NCBI GenBank assembly: GCA_009775265.1
Contig: VSPG01000003.1
Location: 45,448 to 109,447, forward strand
DNA length: 64,000 nt
Reading direction: 5' to 3'
Source: Muribaculaceae bacterium
GTDB lineage: Bacteria; Bacteroidota; Bacteroidia; Bacteroidales; Muribaculaceae
Shown: positions 42,789 through 50,129 of the stretch, piece by piece
Layout of the letters: each line of letters opens with the position of its first letter
Numbering within the stretch: position 1 is the stretch's first letter
Program-made: the position numbers and the translations under genes
The notes under the pieces: model-generated
What the model saw: only the letters and a program-made list of their open reading frames with translations
What the model was told of the DNA's origin: nothing
Databases searched by the model: none

Positions 42789-44534
42789 ATGAACCCCTTG
42801 GAACTCAGCGAACAGGAAATAATACGCCGCGGCAGCATGGAAACAATGCGCCAGATGGGCATCGACCCCTATCCCGCAGCCGAATATCCGGTGGACGCAT
42901 ACAGCGACGACATCCGCGCCAACTTCAGCGACGAAGCCGAGCCGCGCCAAGTGTGCGTGGCAGGACGCATCATGACCCGCAGAATCATGGGAAAAGCATC
43001 CTTCATGGAACTGCAGGACAGCCACGGCCGCGTGCAAGTGTACGTGTCGCGCGACGAGATATGCCCCGGCGACGACAAAGAGTTGTACAACACCGTGTTC
43101 AAAAAGCTCCTCGACATAGGCGACTTCGTGGGCGTGCGCGGCCACGTGTTCCGCACACAGACCGGCGAGATTTCCGTGCATGCGTCCGACCTCACCGTGC
43201 TCGCCAAGTCGCTCCGTCCCCTGCCCGTGGTGAAAGTTAAAGACGGCAAGACCTACGACGCATTCGACGACCCCGAACTGCGCTACCGCCGCCGCTACGT
43301 CGACCTCGTAGTAAACGAAGGCGTGCGCGACATCTTCCTCAAGCGCACACGCGTATACACGTCCATGCGCAACTACTTCAACGAGCACGGCTACATAGAA
43401 GTAGAAACCCCCATACTGCAGAGCATACCCGGCGGAGCCTCTGCGCGTCCGTTCATCACCCACCACAACGCGCTCGACATCCCCCTCTACCTCCGCATCG
43501 CCGACGAGCTCTACCTCAAACGCCTCATCGTGGGCGGATTCGAAGGCGTCTACGAGTTCTCCAAGAACTTCCGCAACGAAGGCATGGACCGCACGCACAA
43601 CCCCGAGTTCACGTGCATGGAAATATATGTCAGCTACAAAGACTACAACTGGATGATGCGCTTCACCGAGCAGATGCTCGAACGCATCTGCCTCGAAGTC
43701 AACGGCACCACCGAAGTGCGCGTGGGCGACAACACCATAAGCTTCAAAGCCCCCTTCCGCCGCGTCACCATGGCCGAAGCCATCAAAGAACACACCGGCG
43801 CCGACATCACCGGCATGGACGAGCAGCAGCTGCGCGAACTCTGCGCCACACTCGGCATCGAGACCGACCCCTCCATGGGCAAAGGCAAACTCATCGACGA
43901 GATATTCGGCGAAAAGTGCGAAGGCAACTACATTCAGCCCACGTTCATCACCGACTACCCCATAGAAATGTCGCCCCTCACCAAGCGCCACCGCTCCAAC
44001 CCCAAGCTCACCGAGCGCTTCGAACTGATGGTGAACGGCAAGGAATTGTGCAACGCATATTCTGAGCTCAACGACCCCATCGACCAGTACGAACGCTTCG
44101 TCGAGCAGATGCGTCTGAGCGAGAAGGGCGACGACGAAGCCATGATCATCGACCACGACTTCATACGCGCGCTCGAATACGGCATGCCTCCCACTTCGGG
44201 CATGGGCATAGGCATGGACCGCCTCGTCATGCTCATGACAGGGCAGACAGCCATCCAGGAAGTGCTCCTGTTCCCGCAGATGCGCCCGGAAAAGGTGCAG
44301 AAACGCGACAGCGAAGAAGCCTACACAGCACTCGGAATCGATGCGGAATGGGTGCCCGCACTGCAGAAAGCAGGCTACATCACAGCGGCATCTATAGCCG
44401 ATGCGGCAGCAGGCAAACTGCATCAGGAACTCTGTGGACTCAACAAAAAGCACAAACTCGGCCTCAAAAACCCGACCCCCGACACTGTGGCCGCATGGAT
44501 AGACGCAGCTGCCAACACCGACACACAGCAATAA
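42789..44534 (+). CDS. lysS: Lysine-tRNA ligase, class II
   Basis: 581 aa. N-terminal OB anticodon-binding domain (VCVAGRIMTRRIMGKASFME), then the class II catalytic core: motif 1 around VETPILQSIPGGASARPF, motif 2 FRNEGMDRTHNPEFT, motif 3 GMGIGMDRLVMLMTG. It charges tRNA-Lys with lysine. A C-terminal extension of about 75 residues after motif 3 (RDSEEAYTALGIDAEWVPAL, then LCGLNKKHKLGLKNP) is characteristic of Bacteroidota LysS and resembles a helix-hairpin-helix. gpsA begins 7 nt after the stop. Confidence 0.97.
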   Translation: MNPLELSEQEIIRRGSMETMRQMGIDPYPAAEYPVDAYSDDIRANFSDEAEPRQVCVAGRIMTRRIMGKASFMELQDSHGRVQVYVSRDEICPGDDKELYNTVFKKLLDIGDFVGVRGHVFRTQTGEISVHASDLTVLAKSLRPLPVVKVKDGKTYDAFDDPELRYRRRYVDLVVNEGVRDIFLKRTRVYTSMRNYFNEHGYIEVETPILQSIPGGASARPFITHHNALDIPLYLRIADELYLKRLIVGGFEGVYEFSKNFRNEGMDRTHNPEFTCMEIYVSYKDYNWMMRFTEQMLERICLEVNGTTEVRVGDNTISFKAPFRRVTMAEAIKEHTGADITGMDEQQLRELCATLGIETDPSMGKGKLIDEIFGEKCEGNYIQPTFITDYPIEMSPLTKRHRSNPKLTERFELMVNGKELCNAYSELNDPIDQYERFVEQMRLSEKGDDEAMIIDHDFIRALEYGMPPTSGMGIGMDRLVMLMTGQTAIQEVLLFPQMRPEKVQKRDSEEAYTALGIDAEWVPALQKAGYITAASIADAAAGKLHQELCGLNKKHKLGLKNPTPDTVAAWIDAAANTDTQQ

Positions 44535-44541
44535 TCCCCAC

Positions 44542-45537
44542 ATGGCATTCCCCGGAAACATAGCCGTGCTCGGAGGCGGCAGCTGGGCCACGGCGCTCGC
44601 CAAACTCCTCATGCAGAATTGCGAGCTCATACACTGGTACATGCGCCGCGACGACCGCATCGACGATTTCAAGCGCCTCGGCCACAACCCCGCGTACCTT
44701 ACCGACGTCGAGTTCGACATCAACCGCATCGTTTTCTCAAGCGACATCAACCGGGTGTGCGAATCAGCCGACACGCTCCTGCTTGCCATGCCGTCGCCCT
44801 ACTTCAAAGACCACATGGCAAAAATCACCGTGCCTCTGGCCGACAAATACATAGTGTCGGCCATCAAAGGCATAGTGCCCGACAGCAACGAGCTCATCAC
44901 CGACTACATGACATCGCACTTCGGCGTCGACCACGACCGGCAGCTGTGCATCTCCGGCCCGTGCCATGCCGAGGAAGTGGCGCTCGACAGGCTCAGCATC
45001 CTCACCATCGGCTGCCACAACCCGGAACTCGCCGGCGAGTTCGCCCGCTGCATAGCCGGCAAACACACCCACACCGTCACGTCCACCGACCTCGCCGGCA
45101 TAGAATACGCCGCCGTGCTCAAAAACATCTACGCCATAGCGGCCGGCATAGTGCACGGCATGAAACTCGGCGACAACACGCTCGCCGTGCTCGTCAGCAA
45201 CGCCACACGCGAAATGGAGCGCTTCCTCGACAGCGTGGACCACAGGCCGCGCCACATCTGCGACAGCGTCTACCTCGGCGACCTGCTCGTAACATCCTAC
45301 TCGCGGTTCTCGCGCAACCACAACTTCGGCTCCATGATAGGCCGTGGATACTCTGTCACGGCCGCCCGCATGGAAATGGAGCAGACAGCCGAAGGATACT
45401 ACGGCACAAAATGCATACACGACATCAACCGCCGCTACCAGGTGGCGATGCCCATCCTCGACGGCGTTTACGACATATTGTACCGGCGCATGTCGCCGGC
45501 CAAAACGATGGCTCGCATCGCGGAAAGCTTCGATTAA
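44542..45537 (+). CDS. gpsA: NAD(P)-dependent glycerol-3-phosphate dehydrogenase
   Basis: 331 aa. Rossmann motif IAVLGGGSWATALAKLL, then the substrate-site segments SAIKGIVPDSN, LCISGPCHAEEVALDR and the catalytic-Lys region YAAVLKNIYAIAAGI. It reduces dihydroxyacetone phosphate to sn-glycerol 3-phosphate for phospholipid synthesis. Start ATG 44542 follows lysS by 7 nt; the pair lysS-gpsA is a common Bacteroidales arrangement. Confidence 0.96.
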   Translation: MAFPGNIAVLGGGSWATALAKLLMQNCELIHWYMRRDDRIDDFKRLGHNPAYLTDVEFDINRIVFSSDINRVCESADTLLLAMPSPYFKDHMAKITVPLADKYIVSAIKGIVPDSNELITDYMTSHFGVDHDRQLCISGPCHAEEVALDRLSILTIGCHNPELAGEFARCIAGKHTHTVTSTDLAGIEYAAVLKNIYAIAAGIVHGMKLGDNTLAVLVSNATREMERFLDSVDHRPRHICDSVYLGDLLVTSYSRFSRNHNFGSMIGRGYSVTAARMEMEQTAEGYYGTKCIHDINRRYQVAMPILDGVYDILYRRMSPAKTMARIAESFD

Positions 45538-45604
45538 CCTCCCCGAACGGCTATATGTCACACAGATGTATCACAACCGCCACAACAATGTAACATCTCG
45601 TCGT

Positions 45605-45728
45605 TAACTTTGCCACACCGAAGAACGGATAAACCAATCTAAAACGACCATATAAGCATAATTAAGCAAAAGTAGCAATAATTATAGCACATAAAGAAAT
45701 CGGCACGTCGCAGACGACGCGTCGATTT
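45605..45728 (+). promoter_or_regulatory. Promoter and structured leader before the Rossmann-like gene
   Basis: TAACTTTG at 45605-45612 starts a leader of about 135 nt. It contains a hairpin of 14 pairs with one mismatch (45697-45710 with 45715-45728) followed by TGTTTTAC, 25 nt before the ATG at 45754. The hairpin could act as an attenuator or hide the ribosome site. Confidence 0.5.
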
Positions 45729-45753
45729 TGTTTTACCCCACCTCCGATAAAAA

Positions 45754-46308
45754 ATGGCAGACAACTACCTTGAGAACAGAATGGCCGAACACATGGCCGG
45801 CGGCCGCAACAACCGCAGCCGCACTGCGCATCCGTCGTCAGCGGCGCTGCGTCTCGGACGCCGCCGCGTGCTCGTGGCAGGAACATCGCCCGCTGCCGGA
45901 ACCATCGCGGCGGAATTCGCCACGGCAGGCTGCCCCGCAGCATTGCTCGGAGGAGGCCACGCCGTGGGCGCACGCTGTTTCCCGCCCGATGCCGACCCGG
46001 CAGCGGCCATCGACACCCTCATCCACGACTGGCACGAAATCGACATACTCATCCTCGCCGGCGAGGCACAAGGCATAGAGAGAACCCTGCACGAACGCCG
46101 CCACCTCATACCGGAGCCGCTGCGCAGCACATTCCGCCGCACCATAGCCATAGGCACGGAATGCGACTGCCCCGAAGCCATAACACTGTCTATATCCGGC
46201 CCGTGCGACACTGAAGCCATAGCCCCCGCACTCGCACGCCTCTGCCTTTATTTCTGCAGCCCCGGATCGGAACTCCTGCTCGGAACACACATCCCGCTGA
46301 CGACATAA
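45754..46308 (+). CDS. Short Rossmann-like (SDR-like) protein, 184 aa
   Basis: After a polar start (MADNYLENRMAEHMAGGRNN) comes a nucleotide-binding-like strand-loop: RRVLVAGTSPAAGTIAAEFA, with a weakened glycine pattern, and WHEIDILILAGEAQ in the place of the SDR NAG strand. The usual YxxxK active site is missing and the protein is shorter than normal SDRs (about 250 aa). It may be a degenerate or non-catalytic relative. Codon use is like the neighbours. Function unknown. Confidence 0.55.
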   Translation: MADNYLENRMAEHMAGGRNNRSRTAHPSSAALRLGRRRVLVAGTSPAAGTIAAEFATAGCPAALLGGGHAVGARCFPPDADPAAAIDTLIHDWHEIDILILAGEAQGIERTLHERRHLIPEPLRSTFRRTIAIGTECDCPEAITLSISGPCDTEAIAPALARLCLYFCSPGSELLLGTHIPLTT

Positions 46309-46365
46309 TAACGCTAATTTTTGTTAAAACACCGCATCGGCACACCCTACCCCATAAAATATATG

Positions 46366-46373
46366 TATCTTTG
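46366..46373 (+). promoter_or_regulatory. -7 promoter box (TATCTTTG) for the 46380-46614 RNA
   Basis: TATCTTTG in AT-rich DNA after the previous gene, with no start codon or open frame following. Confidence 0.6.
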
Positions 46374-46379
46374 CAATAC

Positions 46380-46614
46380 CTAACGACACAGCGCCTGAAC
46401 CTTTGGCCCTATCATTATTTACATTTCTTACAACAAAGAATTTCAAGGACTAAGCAGAAGGCAATGCCGGACAAGCATCGTTGCGAAACGAATAGCCCGG
46501 GACGGCAGTGACGTGAAGTAAGTATGATATAATCTCTACACTTAAGTAAATTCACATGCCTTAACGGCTTAGGTCCTCTGCCCATTGCGAAAATGAGCAG
46601 GGACTTATTTTTTT
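46380..46614 (+). ncRNA. Structured non-coding RNA, possible 6S RNA
   Basis: A roughly 235-nt unit between a -7 box (46366-46373) and an intrinsic terminator (hairpin 46571-46606, then seven T). No reading frame fits. By hand it folds into a rod of nested helices: 46394-46401 with 46566-46573, 46422-46431 with 46518-46526, 46442-46445 with 46514-46517, 46465-46469 with 46503-46507, and an apical hairpin 46478-46482 with 46487-46491 (loop GCGA). A long rod with internal loops is the general shape of 6S RNA, the RNA polymerase regulator. It does not match what I know of tmRNA, RNase P RNA or SRP RNA. The outer helix shares three bases with the terminator stem. Confidence 0.5.
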
Positions 46615-46635
46615 GTATCTTTCTCACTTTTGAGC

Positions 46636-46643
46636 TATCTTTG
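46636..46643 (+). promoter_or_regulatory. -7 promoter box (TATCTTTG), near-leaderless
   Basis: The box ends 8 nt before ATG 46652, so the transcript would start at or next to the start codon. Confidence 0.6.
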
Positions 46644-46651
46644 CCGACAAG

Positions 46652-47851
46652 ATGAACCGACTACAACTCTACATAGCCAAAAGCCTGCGCGGCTATAAAA
46701 GTCTCGTAAGCTTCAACCCCGACGACATCGTAAGCCGCCACGTCGGCGACATGCGCGACGCCCTCGCGGCCATCGACTACGACCCGCTCGAGAAAAACAT
46801 CTTCTACCTCGTGCAGTACATAGACTCAGGCACGCTCCTGTCGGTGCTGCGCACCATCCCCTCCGAAAAACTCGACCATCTGGCCGCCACCATATTCATC
46901 CCCGCACAAATGGACATAAGCGCCGACCAGCTCGGCGAGGCCGTCCATGCCATCACACGCAAGATGAGCGCGCCGGGCATGAGCGGCGGCGACATTGCCG
47001 AACTACGCGAACTGTTCACCCGCGAATATCCCGACGCCGGCACAGCACGCGTCCTCACATCCTCCGACAGGCACGGCAGCTATGCATGCAGCCTATACGG
47101 AGGACAAAGCGGCCGCACCCTTGCCGACTACCTCGGCAAGAATCTCTACCGCGCCGACTGGACACCGCACAAAGGCGTTCTGCTTCTCGACGCCGAACTC
47201 GGGCTCGGCGGCCCCGCTCCCGAGCCGCACACGCACACGGCCGCAGAAACACACAAAGAAGCCGCTGCGCCGACACCTGTCCGCGAATCCCCGCGGACTA
47301 CTGCCCCCGCACCATCGGCGACCGAGGCAGGCGGCGCGGCAACAGGCACGAGGCGCACCATCATAGCCGCAGCGGCAGGTTTTGCCGCCGGATTGCTGCT
47401 CGGATTCTGCCTCTTTGCCGGAGGGCAGGACGAAACGGTGGGACGGAGGCAGGCACAGCCCGAAATCCCGGCCGCCATTTCCGCACCGGCCGCCACCACC
47501 GCCCCCCCCGTCGAAGAAACAGCCCCCGCTGCCACGGACGAACATCCCGACGCACTCGCCGACGCCACGGCATACCTCGACAGCAACCGCACATGGACAC
47601 GCAGCCGTATGGAGCAGAACAGCGCCATAGCCGGTCTGTTCGACGACTTGAACGCCATGCGCATCGACAGAATCATAGACAAATGGGGTCCGCAGCTGAA
47701 AGACTCCAAAAACTTCGGAGCTGTGGTGCGTGCGGCAGAGAGTTCACGACGCAAAAACATAAACCTCCACCGCGAAGGCCGCACCTCCTACAACAAACCC
47801 GGCGACGAATCCATCGGCTACGTCGGCTACACCTATTGGATAGACCCCTGA
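46652..47851 (+). CDS. Membrane-anchored protein of unknown function, 399 aa
   Basis: Three parts can be seen: an N-terminal soluble domain (about residues 1-190; LYIAKSLRGYKSLVSFNPDD and LYGGQSGRTLADYLGKNLYR), a Pro/Ala/Thr-rich linker (about 190-235), one membrane helix (IIAAAAGFAAGLLLGFCLFA, about 237-256), a second Pro/Ala-rich linker and a C-terminal domain (ATAYLDSNRTWTRSRMEQNS). If the N-terminus is cytosolic, the C-terminal domain is periplasmic. I do not recognise a family. The phosphoethanolamine-transferase-like gene starts 7 nt after the stop, so a link with envelope modification is possible. Confidence 0.65.
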   Translation: MNRLQLYIAKSLRGYKSLVSFNPDDIVSRHVGDMRDALAAIDYDPLEKNIFYLVQYIDSGTLLSVLRTIPSEKLDHLAATIFIPAQMDISADQLGEAVHAITRKMSAPGMSGGDIAELRELFTREYPDAGTARVLTSSDRHGSYACSLYGGQSGRTLADYLGKNLYRADWTPHKGVLLLDAELGLGGPAPEPHTHTAAETHKEAAAPTPVRESPRTTAPAPSATEAGGAATGTRRTIIAAAAGFAAGLLLGFCLFAGGQDETVGRRQAQPEIPAAISAPAATTAPPVEETAPAATDEHPDALADATAYLDSNRTWTRSRMEQNSAIAGLFDDLNAMRIDRIIDKWGPQLKDSKNFGAVVRAAESSRRKNINLHREGRTSYNKPGDESIGYVGYTYWIDP

Positions 47852-47858
47852 ATCCCGC

Positions 47859-49670
47859 ATGGACTTACGCCGGATTAAGGGGTATCTGACCGCACTTGCC
47901 GCCTCTCTGAAAGACAGATTGCTTGCACCCGTAGGCACATGCCCCGCCTTCTTTTTCGCAGCCACGGCTCTCGGAGCGGTGGCGCCATTGGCCTTAGCCC
48001 TGCTATGCGGACAGCTCCGCCTGCGTTTCACTGCCTTTGCCTTGTGCCAGTCGGCCGTGTTGGCCTATGCGGCATGCGTCCTCATGCGCCGCTGCCGTGT
48101 CGCGCGCATGGCATTCCTGTGCGTGCTCGCAGCATGGGCAGCCATAGAAGCCGGACACACCGCAATGCTCGGCCGCTGCATCGACGCCTCGTCCGTAAGC
48201 CTTGCCATGGACACAAATCCCGCCGAAGCCGGCGGTTTTTTCCGTCAATATTTCTCGGCAGGACTAATCGCAAAGATCCTACTCTTTTTCTCCGCCATGG
48301 CGGCCGCACCTTGGTGCGGCCGCATGCTGTGGATGCGCCTGCGCCACCGCCCTTTCCCTTCCGCCCTGTTCGCCGCCGCACTCGCCGTGGCGCTCCCGGT
48401 CGGAGCCATAGGCATAGCCGAATGCGCGAGTGTATGGTTCATCAAAGACTACGACCGCTTCCTTATATGGAGAGCACACGACAATGGCAACACGGCGCTC
48501 GCCAGAGTGTACCGCATGCTCCACAGCGACAGTTTCACAAAAGGGCTGTATCTTGCCAAAAACATGCAGATGGACAGCGCCACACTGCGCATGTGGGAGC
48601 ACGTGCAGCATGGCATAACCTCTGAGCCCGCAGGCAAGGCCGACACAGATTCGCTCACGATAGCGGTAATCATCGGCGAATCCTTCATCAAAAGCCACTG
48701 TGCGCCATACGGCTACGGCCTGCCTGTAAACCCGCGTCTGCAACAGGAAATAGACAGCGGACGCATGGTTGCCTTCACCGACATGATAAGCCCTGCCGAC
48801 TTCACGATACAATCGCTCCGCAACACGCTCAACCTCAACGACCTCGCCGACGGCACAGCTTGGCACGACTCCCCGTTCTGGCCTCTGCTCCTGCGCCGTT
48901 CGGGTTTCAGCGTCTACCTCTACAGCAACCAGTACGCACCCGGCGGCGGCAGCAACGAACTCAACGGCATGCTGTACTCGCCCGTGCTCACCGACTGCTG
49001 CTACACGGCCACGGCCGAACGCCGGTTCGACTACGACCACCTGTTCACAGAGCATGTCATGCGCAACCTGTGCCCCAGCGAGCATGGCGCGCGAAAACTC
49101 ATCATATGGCATCTGCTCGGCCAGCATTTTCCGGCCGACGAACGCCTCCCGGCCGACTCGCAGTGCCGACGCTTCACCGCAGCCGACATCACCGCAGAGC
49201 AGCCGTGGCTCACCCCCGGACGCCGTGCCGAAGTGGCCGACTACGACAATGCCACCCTATACAACGACTCCATAGTAGGCTCCATCATCGACCTTTACCG
49301 GAATACCCCGTCCGTAGCCATCTACTTTTCCGACCATGGCGAGGAAATATGGGATGTGGCGCCTTATGGCTCACGCAACGCGCAGCACCCCGACGACGCC
49401 GAATGGCTCCACCGACACTTCGACATCCCGTTTTTCGTATGGATGAGCCCGGCCTACACAGCCGCCAATCCCGACGCCGCCGCGCGCATAAAAGCCGCCG
49501 CCGGCCGCCCGGGCATGCTCGACAACCTCGGGCAGGCAGTGCTCGGCCTCGCGCATACCGACGGCGGAGGACGCTACAATCCGCGCCGCGACATCCTTTC
49601 CGGTTCGTACTCTCCGGCTCCGCGCGTCACATCCGCAGGCTACGCCTACGACTCCATAGTCTCGGAATGA
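47859..49670 (+). CDS. Phosphoethanolamine transferase-like (alkaline phosphatase superfamily) membrane enzyme
   Basis: 603 aa: about five N-terminal membrane helices, then a periplasmic sulfatase-like catalytic domain. Metal and nucleophile motifs: VIIGESFIKSHCAPYGYG (metal Glu; the nucleophile position of EptA-type GETAR is occupied by Ser), IWHLLGQHFPAD and YFSDHGEEIWD. The family moves phosphoethanolamine to lipid A or glycans and can change resistance to cationic peptides. GESF-type variants are usual in Bacteroidales. Cotranscribed with the upstream 399-aa protein. Confidence 0.85.
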   Translation: MDLRRIKGYLTALAASLKDRLLAPVGTCPAFFFAATALGAVAPLALALLCGQLRLRFTAFALCQSAVLAYAACVLMRRCRVARMAFLCVLAAWAAIEAGHTAMLGRCIDASSVSLAMDTNPAEAGGFFRQYFSAGLIAKILLFFSAMAAAPWCGRMLWMRLRHRPFPSALFAAALAVALPVGAIGIAECASVWFIKDYDRFLIWRAHDNGNTALARVYRMLHSDSFTKGLYLAKNMQMDSATLRMWEHVQHGITSEPAGKADTDSLTIAVIIGESFIKSHCAPYGYGLPVNPRLQQEIDSGRMVAFTDMISPADFTIQSLRNTLNLNDLADGTAWHDSPFWPLLLRRSGFSVYLYSNQYAPGGGSNELNGMLYSPVLTDCCYTATAERRFDYDHLFTEHVMRNLCPSEHGARKLIIWHLLGQHFPADERLPADSQCRRFTAADITAEQPWLTPGRRAEVADYDNATLYNDSIVGSIIDLYRNTPSVAIYFSDHGEEIWDVAPYGSRNAQHPDDAEWLHRHFDIPFFVWMSPAYTAANPDAAARIKAAAGRPGMLDNLGQAVLGLAHTDGGGRYNPRRDILSGSYSPAPRVTSAGYAYDSIVSE

Positions 49671-49691
49671 CATGATTCCCGATTTTTTTCG

Positions 49692-49699
49692 TAACTTTG
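49692..49699 (+). promoter_or_regulatory. -7 promoter box (TAACTTTG), near-leaderless
   Basis: The box ends 8 nt before ATG 49708 of the His-rich protein gene, so the mRNA should have little or no leader. Confidence 0.6.
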
Positions 49700-49707
49700 C
49701 AGCCTGA

Positions 49708-50049
49708 ATGAAGGAACGCACACGTAGAATAGCGGCAGCCCTGCTGCTTGTGGCATTCGCGGCATTTGTCGGCGGAAACACTCTCTGCGTGCACACACAC
49801 TCGGGACCCTACGGAGCCGTCACCCACTCCCACCCCTACCTTCCCTCATCACACCACTCCCACACCTCAGCCCAGTTCGAGACCATAGGGCTTATCAACA
49901 GCCTAAGTTTCGACAGCGGCAGCACGCCCGAGACATACATCCCGGCCGACGTGCTGTCCACAGCCATTGTCTGCGGCCGCGAGGCCACAGGCACTCCCGG
50001 CGTATCCGTCGCGCTGCCCGACCGCCGCGGCCCTCCCTCAATTGCGTAA
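49708..50049 (+). CDS. Small exported His-rich protein, 113 aa (putative metal-binding)
   Basis: Signal peptide (RRIAAALLLVAFAAFVGGN) followed by a cluster of eight histidines (CVHTHSGPYGAVTHSHPY, SSHHSHTS) and a less ordered C-terminal half. His-rich exported proteins coded in front of a TonB-dependent receptor are a known pattern in Bacteroides and usually bind zinc or another transition metal. The receptor gene starts 80 nt downstream. Direct metal specificity cannot be read from the sequence. Confidence 0.7.
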   Translation: MKERTRRIAAALLLVAFAAFVGGNTLCVHTHSGPYGAVTHSHPYLPSSHHSHTSAQFETIGLINSLSFDSGSTPETYIPADVLSTAIVCGREATGTPGVSVALPDRRGPPSIA

Positions 50050-50129
50050 AAAAACAACGCCCCCTTCTCCGTCCGCACCACTGTGCGGGCGCATGTGCAC
50101 ATACACATCCTATTTTTACGCAACATCCC

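Noticed and set aside
42420..44789. Very long minus-strand frame continuing the adhesin-like gene for 790 more codons opposite lysS
   Set aside because: The signal peptide and promoter box set the start at 42419; the rest is antisense of lysS in GC-rich DNA, where long shadow frames are frequent.
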